This document shows, in pieces, positions 1 through 10,357 of a stretch of DNA of 64,000 nt. The DNA is from Phallusia mammillata (Eukaryota; Chordata; Ascidiacea; Phlebobranchia; Ascidiidae), in the NCBI GenBank assembly GCA_003260075.1, contig QLIY01000675.1:1-64000 (forward strand), given 5' to 3'. Made by a program: the position numbers and the translations under genes. Numbering within the stretch: the stretch's first letter is position 1; each line of letters begins with the position of its first letter. Below the pieces are notes generated by a model. That model was given only the letters and a program-made list of their open reading frames with translations, was not told where the DNA came from and made no database searches.

Positions 1-307
1 AAGTTTATTTCTTTGTTGCACTGACTGCTACAGTACAGAAAATTGAGATATAAGGACCGTGAAGGTTGATTGTGCTCAAAAGTAAAAATACCGCATAAAG
101 CAAAAAACGAAAAACATAGAAAGACTTCCAAAAAGTCACATTGGAAGTCCGCAGGCGCATAAATTTTTTTAAAGGGATCCGTGACTACAAAAAGGTTGGG
201 AACCACTGGTCTAGAGTAACCGAGGTTTCGATACTTTTTTTGCAATTTATATGTAGAGTATATAGATAACTAAAAAGTATACATGTGGGTTTTTAAAATC
301 ATTTTTT

Positions 308-613
308 TCATTTACAACAAATACCTGTCATAAGTTTTAATCGTGGTGTTTCGTGGTGATAAAGTATATCATCAAGTAATGGTCCATCTTTACCAAGTCC
401 AAGTGGTTCTTGTGCTGGCAGAAATTCATCACCGACAAATATAAATGGCACAATGCAGTTTTTAATTGTTTCTTTTAAGTTTCCATGTTGCTTTTCCAAG
501 TGTCGATAATGGTTGTTTGAAACAATGACCCCATTCTTACATACAGCTTCTATTACAATAAATCTGTCAAATATTTTTGTTAAAATAGGCTAAGACTGAA
601 ACTATATGATTTT

Positions 614-656
<43 letters not shown>

Positions 657-975
657 AAAATGTTGCACATTAATGTTCACATCAAAGAACAACCGTTGGC
701 AATTGGTAAGTAAGAAGTACTCACATACCTTTCCAGCTCTATCCCATCGCCAACCTCTTCTGGTGCAAATTTTAACATATTTTTCTCTTCGAGCTTCATT
801 AAAACCTAAAAATTATAATACAAAAAAATTAAAGTTAGAACAGGGGTTGCCAACCTTTACCACTCTAAGAGCAATTTGGACCAATTTCAATCGTAAAAAA
901 AACTCTGAGACACAATTTTGTTTTAAAATTTAAATAAAATGCTACTGTAAATACGTTTTGACTTTTTGTTGTTAG

Positions 976-1015
<40 letters not shown>

Positions 1016-2578
1016 GTTTCTTGCATATTAGTCACACTTGACTAACCAATCTCGTCAGCAGTAAAAGCGAATAAATTTTAGCATTTGATGTGTCTGTTTC
1101 TTTTATTTGAGTAGCATTGATTGTTCTGTTTTCTTCAAACTCAGATTTTTATTTCTTTGTTTAACACATATTGTCAGACAAATATTAACAAACAGTTTTT
1201 GGTGCACGCACAAACACCGCAAAATGACACTGCAATCATGTTATTGATCATGTTATTGCACTGCAATTTTTCATATTTCTGTTCGACATAATCGTCACAG
1301 AATGTGGAATCAAACATTAATAATTTTAAAAACTAAGCCGCATTGGAGGGAGCTAAGAGCCACATGCGGCCCTAGAGGCGCATTTGTGTTTGGTGACACC
1401 TTAGTTAGAAGGAACTCAAAAAATCACACAGCATTCAATAATATATTGTTTTTGCAATTGATTTAAGACTTTTATAATCTAAATATCCATCCATGTAACC
1501 TCACAGAGCTAAAACACAGAATACTGACTTGTGCACCAACAGCATGCAACTCAAAACTTGTACCTTGTTATTTCTTAATTCCCAGCGATAAGGGACTATG
1601 CAAATAATGTCCCTGAAACCATGGCACCAGAAGTAAAGGACAATAAGTGCAATTCCACGCAAGCTTTGTTGTCCAGGATATTCTCCATACCTGTGCACCA
1701 AATAAATTACATGTAGGTTTAAGCTTTAAGAACACCTTCTTACATAACCAATGATCTTAAATAAACACCTGACTGACAAGCATAACAAAGTGTATAGCAT
1801 ATCTTAAGATAGAATCAGCAGTTTTTAAAATATATGTTCTGATATTTAACATTTTGATGAGTTTCGACATTGTTAAATACTTGTTGATCAAACAATGTAC
1901 AAATGTCAAACAATTCAAAATTAAACAAAACATGAAAAATAAAATGATTAATGCTTAAACATGTACAGCACTTTCAATATTGAACCAAAAAACATAACCT
2001 ATTGGTTCACAAAATAAAAAACAGGATGCTAAGGAACAATATTTAAAACCTACTCATAAGCAATATTCGAACCATCCAAAATAAGATGCCTTGGCTTTTT
2101 TCGGCCAGAATTAACAATTTCATCACTTTTTAAATTGAGTAACTCTGTATCACTCAACTCCTTTCGAAAGACTTCATGATATGTCAGAAAGCTGCCTTTG
2201 ACATTGCTTTGTACCTAAAAATTTGGGACACATATTTATTATATTGCTAATTTGACAGAAATGCAGCTCTTTTGAGGTTTTTTTTTCAGTACATTCATGC
2301 ATACTTGAAAAAAGTGCTAAGGTTGGAAATTAATCCAGACACTAATGCTTAACATTAAAAACATATTTTAGGTCAGATCTCTGTATGCAAAAAAATCTAC
2401 GCAACCCACCATGTTAGTCCCTGGAATCTTGCAATCAAACACATCACCCAAAAATTGAAATCCAAGACATTTCTCATCAATTGTCCTAACCCATGTCGGA
2501 AATTTTTTAGGGATTTCAGAGAAATGATCATTTGACACAATCCAAGCATTACATCTGTGGGCCAAATCCAAGGGAAAA
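308..2578 (-). CDS. NYN/Regnase-like RNase-domain protein, 3' part, two NYN segments
   Basis: Five exons read on the minus strand with matching phases: 2410-2578, 2054-2214, 1564-1690, 729-805 and 308-563 (stop at 308; a GT donor near 323 could instead continue past the window edge). Exon 2410-2578 encodes only the last part of a first NYN-type nuclease domain (WIVSNDHFSEI). The following exons encode a second NYN domain: LILDGSNIAYE, then PGQQSLRGIALIV, then FIVIEAVCKNGVIVSNNHYR, then FVGDEFLPAQEPLG. This order and spacing match ZC3H12/Regnase and N4BP1-type RNases, which degrade mRNA using a cluster of Asp residues. In the second domain the Asp-Asp pair before RFIV is Leu-Glu and the Asp of VSND is Asn, so it may be catalytically weak. 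The 5' exons, starting upstream of 2578 in phase 1, were not found. Exact subfamily is not certain. Confidence 0.75.
616..654. repeat. 39-base G run
   Basis: Uninterrupted G run inside the last intron of the NYN gene. It belongs to the long class of G/C homopolymers in this window (23 to 71 bases). Confidence 0.95.
841..1402. mobile_element. hAT-type nonautonomous element with 8-bp target duplication
   Basis: Starts CAGGGGTTGCCAACC and is flanked on both sides by AGTTAGAA (833-840 and 1403-1410), the 8-bp target duplication expected of hAT transposons. The right terminal repeat is degenerate. No transposase is visible. The interior holds a 37-base G run at 978-1014. It sits in an intron of the NYN gene. 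Confidence 0.7.
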
Positions 2579-2607
2579 CTAAAAAAACAAATTTGAAGGG
2601 TGGTATT

Positions 2608-3505
2608 GTTAGAGATGGGCCAAAACTGCAAATGTTCTGTTTGGTCGAGCACCAAGCATCTCATGTTAATGCTCTAGTTCAGTGGTTCTCAACTTTTTGT
2701 GGACCGTGCCCCCCTAAAAGTAACTTTTTGGCCTTGTGCCCCCCCTCAAGTAACCCTATAGGACCTGTGGCCCTCTTTAGAAAGTGTAAATGGCAATCTC
2801 GTGTTGGAATTTGGTACAAATTACGGCTTTAAACAGGTCGGATAGAGTAAACAAGAATCTGTAATCATGAAAAACCTCAATATAGACAAATAGTTTGTAA
2901 AATAAAATAAAAATAAAATGGCTTTTAGTGGGTGTTTCTGGTGAATCTACACCCGTGGCCCCGGGGGGGGGGATCACAAGCAATAAGTGTCGTTTATTGC
3001 GTCGGTTGTTTATTTATTTATTTGTTTTGATGTTTTTCGGTCTTGTTGCTATAATAAATATATTTACTCAGATTTTAAACACGTTTATGAAATGATTTGC
3101 TCCGTCATTATATTATATGCTTTAAACCAGTGGTTCTCAACCTTTCGTCGGCCGTGGCTCCCTAAAAGTAATTTTTTGACTTCATGGACCCCTTCAAGTA
3201 TCCCTGTAAGACCTGTAGCCCCCTTCTATTATCCCTGTAAGACCTGTGGCCCCCTTAAAAATGGGGGGGGGGCCCCCTGAAACCCAGCTTGTGGGCCCTG
3301 GTTGAGAAACCACTGCTCTAGTTGATCCAAAGTGCCACTAGTTTCGTACTAACTCTAATTTGGTCAAACAGTAGTTTTATATGCTAGCAGGCGTAAATAT
3401 GCAGATTTATTGCTCATGTCAGTTTGTGCAACTGCTCAGCCGAACACCGATGCTATGCACGGAGTACTCAGGTTCTGGTTTGCATGCCCTGTCCCTAGTG
3501 ATTAA
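2608..3505. mobile_element. Older hAT-like element split by a younger hAT insertion
   Basis: Outer element begins TTAGAGATGGGCC and ends near GCCCTGTCCCTAG; its body (GTACTCAGGTTCTGGTT) matches the relic at 39455-39540. It is interrupted by the element at 2680-3315. Confidence 0.55.
2680..3315. mobile_element. hAT-type element nested in an older repeat
   Basis: Left end CAGTGGTTCTCAAC, right end GGTTGAGAAACCACTG, flanked by an exact 8-bp duplication CTCTAGTT (2672-2679 and 3316-3323). A second internal copy of the left end at 3130 suggests a composite. Contains two 10-base G runs (2963-2972, 3263-3272). Confidence 0.8.
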
Positions 3506-3640
3506 CATATGCCCTTGATACACACATTTCACAGTTAAAAATGTTGCATGCAATTTACATGCAGAACTGTTAAGCAAGCAATATAGATACATGAGCAAAT
3601 ATTTTTGGAAGCTTACAAGTCATCATAGCAGGTCTTAGAA

Positions 3641-3763
3641 CAGTGGTTCTCAAAGTATGGGTCGCGACCCAAACATTGGTCGCGCAGGGTCAAAAAATGG
3701 GTCACGCTATGGTGGTTCAATTCTGTCCAAACGAACTATTACTGCATTAAGTGGGGGGGGGGG
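3641..3763. mobile_element. Truncated hAT-type 5' end
   Basis: Begins CAGTGGTTCTCAAAG and breaks off at an 11-base G run (3753-3763), directly after which the conserved 5' flank of the first coactosin-like gene begins. Confidence 0.5.
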
Positions 3764-4106
3764 CCCCGCGAAATATCAGCTGGTTGACAGAATGAAATAA
3801 GGAAGAGGTTTCATCATATATTTGGCGAAGTAACAATTGATTTATTGCGCGTGAAAATGGCGGTAAAGGGTCTGGTCGGTGGGTGGGATTGGCGGAAGTC
3901 GAATAACAAACGTCGTTGACTGTTGCGGATGCTTGTAATTTTGGTGCGTCTGTTTGAAATTTCGTCGGTTTACGTGGAAAAAATCGAGTGTTGTTGATGT
4001 CATGCTGTTTGAGTAACAGGTGCGGTCTGCGGGTTTTGTTTCATTTCGCATAATAGTTCGACTCCAAAGGTTGGTTCAGCTGCATTGAAACGAAAATCAA
4101 ATCAAA
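3764..4106 (+). promoter_or_regulatory. Conserved 5' flank shared by coactosin-like copies
   Basis: This block (from CGCGAAATATCAGCTGG, through AAAATGGCGGTAAAGGG and AACAAACGTCGTTGACTG, to AACGAAAATCAAATCAAA just before the ATG) recurs before copy 3 (12655-12990), partly and inverted before copy 2 (about 11805-11990), and as an orphan at about 7805-8060. It probably carries promoter and 5' UTR; no TATA box is obvious. The regulatory role is inferred from position and conservation only. Confidence 0.5.
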
Positions 4107-4799
4107 ATGTCTATGGGAGGATTTACAACAGATCCCGACGTTAAGCCGTTGAGCAAAGAAGTAGAAGACTCCAAACTGAGAGGTATCATTTTGCATTTGG
4201 ATGGAAAAACTATCAAAGTTTTTGCGCGTATTGAAAATAGCAGCAAAGACGCTTTTAAGGAGCTAGTGTCTCATTTTGCTGACGACAAAATAAGGTAAGA
4301 AAGATTTGTTTGTTCAACCAACAAAAATGCTGACATGACAGTGTTGTATTTAATGCGGAAATAAACTATTCATGCAATGTTTGAGTCAGAACTAAAGTAA
4401 AATACCTTCCTTCGGTTTCAAATGAAGTTTTAAGTAGGTTGATTTGCTGCGTTGGTAAAGGAAAGAAATGTTTAAATTTACTGTGTGGACTGAACACCTT
4501 TATTTTTGTGCAGGTTTGCTGTTTTCCAAATACGAGGAGAAACAAAAGACGCAAATCGCTTCAAACAAGCGATCTTTATTAATTGGTTTGGACCGAAAAC
4601 TTCATTTAAAGATAAAATGACTTACGGCTACCAACTAGAATCCGTTACACAACAATTATCTCATATTGTCAAAAAGTGTGATGGGAAGAACGATGTCACA
4701 AGGCCATGGGTTCTTAATGTGGTTAAAATTGAGGACCCAGTATCTATGGATGGCCGCGCAGTAAAAATAGATGCCGACGGCGAGTACAGCTATGTCTGA
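4107..4799 (+). CDS. Coactosin-like/ADF-H domain protein, copy 1
   Basis: Two exons, 4107-4294 and 4514-4799, split inside an Arg codon, give 157 residues. The start is the ATG after the conserved 5' flank (MSMGGF). Order of motifs: GIILHLDGKTIKVFARIE (early strands), DAFKELVSHFADDKIR at the exon end, then FAVFQIRG, FINWFGPKTS, a KM..Y..Q helix, RPWVLNVV and a C-terminal DADGEYSYV. The layout matches the actin-depolymerising-factor homology fold of the coactosin/drebrin/Abp1 class (compare F..I.W.G.. and a terminal GANY-type motif), proteins that bind F-actin in the cytoplasm. Similarity is at fold-motif level, so actin binding is inferred. A polyA signal-like AATAAA lies near 4880. All five family members keep the intron at the same codon. 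Confidence 0.68.
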
Positions 4800-5547
4800 T
4801 CGACTGCATGACCTTTTGAGCAGAACATTATAACCGAAAGTTTGCTTTTTATGTATTCAGAATCATTTGTTTCATAAGTAATAAATTGTGCTCTTTGTGG
4901 TTACTGGGTTTGTGCTTAGAATGCTGTTAAACAGATATCGTTAAATGGATTGATTATTATAAGAAAGGTTAAGGCTAAGTATTATTTTTCAGACCAGTGT
5001 GCGAATTACAAAGAATATTTGGACCATGCAAATTTATTGCAACTTGTTAACAATGTAAAAAGTAAGATGCGCAGTTGTGTACTTATGATTTGGAGATCAA
5101 TAGCACACGATTAGCAAAAATTCTATAAGTTCCAAGTGTTTTGTTGCCAAACGTGTAAGAAAAATAGTGGTTAAAGTCATAAAGACACACAGAACACGTC
5201 AAAATATATGTTTGGCACCAAAAGCACTGGAACGATGATCAATTTGTAAGCAGACCCGAAATAAGGAATCGAAACCGCGCCAGAGTCACGATTTTTTTAA
5301 AACACAGCCCGAATTAAGCACAATGAAACTAAACCTATGGTACGCGTACCATGCACTAGTAATACGCCGAGTTTTTTAGGTGGTACGCGAGTACGTAATC
5401 AAGAAGAGTAGCCCTATCTCTTGGTATATTCATCTAAACAAGATGTAGGTGGTACACTGTGATAGAAACAGCCGTCAGATGGCACGCAATCAAAGCAGGC
5501 TGAAAACACAATTGAAAAAAAGGGTTGAGAACCACTTCTACAAACCC
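4800..5547. other. Intergenic, repeat remnants
   Basis: No gene seen. About 5330-5536 is a hAT-like remnant rich in GGTACGCG motifs that ends GTTGAGAACCACT. Confidence 0.4.
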
Positions 5548-5760
5548 TCATAAGTTCTGGTCATGAACTTTAGAGCCCAAAAAATTGGTATTTCTGGAAG
5601 CTTCGGTATACTTTATCATCATTGTAGTTGTGTAGTTTGGCACATAATTCACAACGATGCAAAAAAGGAAAAATGGTTGAACAGATCCTTCTTGCACATG
5701 CGTATTTACAGAAACAGTAAAATTTGACAATACAAGGCAGATCAGTAGCAGACAAAGGGA
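5548..5760 (-). repeat. Copy of a ~200 bp dispersed repeat (also about 13985-14125 and 15465-15690)
   Basis: The minus-strand text here (GGATCTGTTCAACCATTTTT, GTGCCAAACTACACAAC, CGAAGCTTC) reappears on the plus strand at about 13985-14125 and 15465-15690. The open frame across this copy has a hydrophobic start but is broken in the other copies, so it is treated as a repeat rather than a gene. Confidence 0.6.
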
Positions 5761-5892
5761 CACAAAAAACATTCGCATCGAAACCGTCGCTGTATTTTGC
5801 ATATTTTGTATTTTAATTATATACAGTAAACCTAAGCACTGCCAAAACAGTTTTATCGAAAAACGTTTGGACCAACTGAAACTTTGATGCAT

Positions 5893-7099
5893 TGCTAATC
5901 ATTAAATGACTGATAATAAGCAAGATTTTACAAATTTGCAGCGGCATCAAATTAATAATCAAAACGGATGCAAAATTTGGACGGGCATAAACAGAATGCC
6001 TGCAAGTTTTAAATATCTGACATAGAAATTACTGGAAGCGTTGTGAACTTTCAAACAAACTCCACAGGCAAAGATGGAAAAGTGCCGAAGTTAATTGTTA
6101 CGTCACAAGCGCCGGTTTGTTCCAAGCAGTAATGCTGGGCTGAGATTTTAGGTTTGTAATGGTCGACAGAAATTTGAAGCATTTGTTTAACTCTCTTATT
6201 TCGTACTGAAAAGGATTGTAGCCTTTTACGTTTGTTTTCGTTTACTGGTTCTTTACTAGCTATGATTATTAATCGATGTTTATGCAGTAGACAGTTTATG
6301 GTGAAAGAAATGAAAAAAAGATTCACTTATAATAGGTTTGTTGGCTGCCCCTTGGTATACAAAAGCTTGTTTGTAGTACACACATTTTATTGTAGATGCT
6401 TTAACATTCGGAATTATCATTAGTAAACTCATTTTTTTAAAGATTAACTTAAAAAGTTGTTTTTGCATAACAACGTATGTACACACAGATGAATTGCTAC
6501 ATTGATAAAACAGGGTCATTTGGAAACAATTATGGAGTTAAACAATACAATGCTTCTCACTTCTGTAACAAAAGGAAATTGCAATTGTGTTGGTGCTGTA
6601 TGTACATTCCCGATATATATGTTTTATAAAATAGTCCATGAATTGTGTGACATACACGCAATGTCTTTAACTAAAATTGGTTGATCTACTATTTTTAGGG
6701 TGATATTTTGTGAACTGGCTTTACAGCTTGACATTTTCAACCAAGTGACAATATTTGGACCCATTTTTGAAAGACATTTGCAATGAACTAAAAACACAAC
6801 AAAAGTATATACAAAGGTATGGGTAAAAGTAAATGTAGTGTTAGGATTTTGGTACTTAAAGGATTATTATCAAGTTGGAAATTGGAGTGGTGAAAAGTGT
6901 TCTGCTGTATTGCATTTCTGGGGCAAACAGGTATGTTTTAAAAAAACGGTCCTCGAACACGCGTGATATTTTAAATTAACTTAGGAATATTAATGTTTTA
7001 AACATGCAGAACAAAGTGTAAATTTTAAAGTAATAGTTTTCTACTTTTCTGAGGGGTTATTTTGCAAGCTGGTTTTGCAACTTGAAATGTTTAAACTTT
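5893..7099. other. Gene-free stretch
   Basis: AT-rich sequence with no exon series or clear repeat that I can support. Confidence 0.3.
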
Positions 7100-8040
7100 T
7101 GTCAAATTTTAGTCTTAAAACAATATGAAACCACCTGAAACGCGACACAGTACAAAAATAAAGGTGTATTGGTACATGCACAAAAAAATTCATTGTAAAG
7201 TGAAAAATCGGAGGAAAGAAAAGTTTTCTGCTGTGTTCCATCTATTCTTTTAGCAACTTGTGGAAAAACAAAATGCTTCATAATGGCTACTAGAAAGTGC
7301 CCAACGAAGCAATTTGCACAGCTTTGCAAATAACCATAATTGAAGCTCGGTGAAGTGTGGAAGTAGCAAACGATGTCACAAGGCAATAGCTAGTTTAAGC
7401 GTAGAAGCAGTACCATGAAAGGTAAATGAGCAGATTTCTACCATTGCATTAATGAGTGTGGCCTTTATATTTTGCAGGGCTTTATTTCGCAAACCAGTTT
7501 TGATACTTCACAGTTGATCCAGCCATAGAGAAAGGAAGATTACCAAAAACAGCAGAACTTTGTATTTGTTGCAGGGAAGCTAATGATTGAAAACATGTTG
7601 GTGTACTTACAACGAAAAACATAAGTGTCGTTTTGTGCACGGTGAGCTGATTTCTTTGGGTGGAGTAATAAACGTTTGTGATGTACAATGTGCATATTTC
7701 CTATGTACACGTCGTGTGTCGCATGCAGTTTGGGTGCTTGTCTGTTTTGGATTAGCTGCTTTGAAACAGAACGGAACTTGATCATGGTTGTATGACTGGT
7801 ACCGGTGTTGATCCCGCGAAATATCAGTTGGTTCGCGGAATCAAATTAGGAAGAGGTTTCATAAAACATTTGGGGAAGAAGAAATTGCTTTATGGCGCAT
7901 TGAAAATGGCGGTAAAGGGTGGGGTTAACGGAACTCCAATAACAAACGTCGTCGACTGTTGCGGACGCTCGTAATTTTGTTGTGTCTGTTTGAAATTTCG
8001 TCGGGTTACGGGTAAAACAACATGTTGTCATGCTGTTTAT
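7100..8040 (+). repeat. Segmental duplication of the coactosin-gene 5' region, without a gene
   Basis: From ACCACCTGAAACGCGACAC to the AAAATGGCGGTAAAGGG block, this segment parallels 12015-12840 in the same order (TGTTCCATCTATTC, AAGTGCCCAACGAAGCAA, TGTCGTTTTGTGCACG, GAACTTGATCATGGTTG). At 12991 the block leads into a gene; here it runs into a hAT-type end (GTTGAGAACCACTG, near 8115), so the gene is missing. Confidence 0.65.
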
Positions 8041-9027
8041 GTAATGGGTGCGACATTCATGTTTTGTTTCATTTTGTTTCATTTCGTTTGGCCTGAAACG
8101 AGTTGAGAACCACTGCTTTAAACTAATGTTTTCAGCTAAAATTAGAAAGGAAATTAAATTTCAGTTTAGCTGTATTGGTAAACAACACCCGTTAAACTGG
8201 CCCTTTAATTTCTCCGAAAAAGAACGTATGTTTCGAAAACCTCTCGGCTTGACCTTCGCTATAGTATAATTTGCAGTCTGTTTAAATACGCGTTTGTCAA
8301 CCAGAAAACTATGAAAAATCATAGTAGTTATGGGTCCCCTTGCCTGAAGTGGACACATATTGTTTTTGTCAATATATTTTTTTCCTTCTTTTTTCTTTTT
8401 TTCCTTTTAACGCTGATTTGTTCCCACGTTTTGGTCAAGAAAGCGTTCCGTGACCCACGCTTGTTGATTGTAACCGACCCACGAGCTGATCATCAGCCAA
8501 TCACAGAGTAATCTTATGTGAACATACCAGTGATTGCTTTCTGCAACACAGACTCACCACTGCAATATGTCGACATTTCGATTCCTTGCAATAACAAGTC
8601 TAAAGATATGCTGATAACTTGCCTAAAGAACCGCCGCGTACAATGAATAACATTTTTTGCGCGCGGAAAGTCCGCTGCGTATACTGCTGATACGCATAGC
8701 ACAGTGCCAGCTTGAATGCCGATGATGTCTTGGTATCTATAATGTGGCTTGGTATCTATAATGTGTCCGTCTTTTTGCATAAATTGCTTCAGCTACAACA
8801 GACTGTCCATGGTGTTTTGAAACCGTGATTGTGTGACTGTGTAAGTCCAGTACGTTGAAAATCATACCGCCACACATGTCAACATTGTTTTCAATGTCCA
8901 CTTGAAACGAAGATAACGTAAAACGTCCATTCGCGTACTTCTTTAACACCACAACCGTCTGTCGTGGTTTGAGATGATAATAATGTGATCTGGAGCTTTT
9001 TGACGAAGGAGACAAGAGTATTTTTAC

Positions 9028-9492
9028 TAGTGATGTACCGAATCGGCGAAATTTCGGTTCGGCCGAAACCGAATATTCGTCGGTTTTGCCGAATAAATTC
9101 GCCCGAATCAACCGAATCATTTATGACGGGGGGGGGGGAAGGTCGTACGCTACGCGTTTGACATGAAAACACAGGTTTATCTACTTGACACTTAGTGCAG
9201 AATGGTTGCGTTTCGTCTGCATCTTAGTTTTGTGGGGTTTAACATTGTCTCAAGCATGATTGCCAACCCGACAATGAATTACAGATTTTTTGTCTGCAGT
9301 GGGAAAAGCGTCACTATGGTAAAAATATAGTGATTGACGCGATTTTCGTTGGTACTAAGAAGAAAGGACACGTTTAACGCTTTGAATGCTTTTTCCGAAA
9401 CAATTTGTTGCGATTCGGCCGAAACCGAATCTTTGCAAAAATGGCTGATTCGCCGAATAAATTCGGCAAACCGAATATTCGCCACATCTCTA
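9028..9492. mobile_element. hAT-type element with TAGTGATGT ends
   Basis: Left end TAGTGATGTACCGAATCGG, right end CGAATATTCGCCACATCTCTA, with several palindromic GGCCGAAACCGAAT motifs inside. No transposase. An 11-base G run lies at 9128-9138. Confidence 0.55.
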
Positions 9493-9585
9493 ATTCTTAC
9501 GTCGTCGCAAGTCAGGAGCAAATGTACAAATTGTCCGACTAGTTGTTTGAATCGAGTTATTTGTTGGTCGGTCTTGTCTTCTGCT

Positions 9586-9846
9586 TATATCAACTCTGCG
9601 ACCGTTTCACCGGATGGTTCTCTCTGTGCTTCTGGTGGAAAAGATCTTAAGGCCGAAAATTTGTTACTGGACGCCAACGACAAACTGGCGGATTTTGGAT
9701 TCGGGAATTTTTTTCGGGCCGGTCAGAACTTAACACTTGGTGTGGGAGTCCCCCTTACTCTGCCTCCGAAGTTTTTTTGGGAAAAATTATACGAAGGACC
9801 CCAACTTGATGTGTGGAGTCTTGGAATTGTTTTGCACGTTCTGCGC
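9586..9846 (+). pseudogene. Chimeric retro-fragment: RACK1 WD40 piece fused to MARK-type kinase piece
   Basis: One open frame (itself open 9334-9996) first encodes [20 protein letters not shown], the hallmark WD40 blade of RACK1, then without a break [20 protein letters not shown] and later [17 protein letters not shown], which match the catalytic loop, DFG motif and VWSLG helix of MARK/SIK-type Ser/Thr kinases. The APE region is eroded (a FFW.KLYEGP run). There are no introns, both pieces are short, and no start or complete domain is present. It is most simply two processed fragments joined at the shared GGKD/DLK codons, not a working gene. Confidence 0.7.
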
Positions 9847-10357
9847 TTAAACTATGTATTTGTTTGTATGTTTTGTAAGTTCACGCGCTTAAACTATTTG
9901 TTTGTTTGTATCGCGATAAAATCGAAATATTTAGCAAATGGAAAACGTTTGAACTATTTTGTATTTTGTTTTGCACGCATGTGTCGCAACCATTGACGAT
10001 GTTTTCAAATAACAGGACACTTGACTCGATAACCTTCGTTTTTTTCGGTGTCCTTGCTTTTTACTTATCCTTTCAACAATGGAACTGTGATGATGAAGTG
10101 ACTATGTCAATAACATTTGACTCGACTTGAATTGAGTATTTTGAATAAAGAAACCATTAAATGTACGAGATTGAAACTGAGTAAATATATTTATTATAGC
10201 AACAATAGCAATTACATATCAATAAAGACAAAAATACAGCCGACCCAATAAACGACACTTATTGTTTGTGAACTAAATAGATCAAAATCTGAATACATAT
10301 CGAGTAACGTTTAGGATAAAACATTACACGGTAAACACACCAAACTGTTCGATTTGA

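Noticed and set aside
5548..5892. Minus-strand frame with a signal-peptide-like start
   Set aside because: The same DNA occurs at about 13985 and 15465 with the frame broken; it is a dispersed repeat.
8737..9172. Minus-strand frames of 93-127 residues
   Set aside because: They overlap the hAT-type element at 9028-9492, and no homologous motif or splice partner was found.
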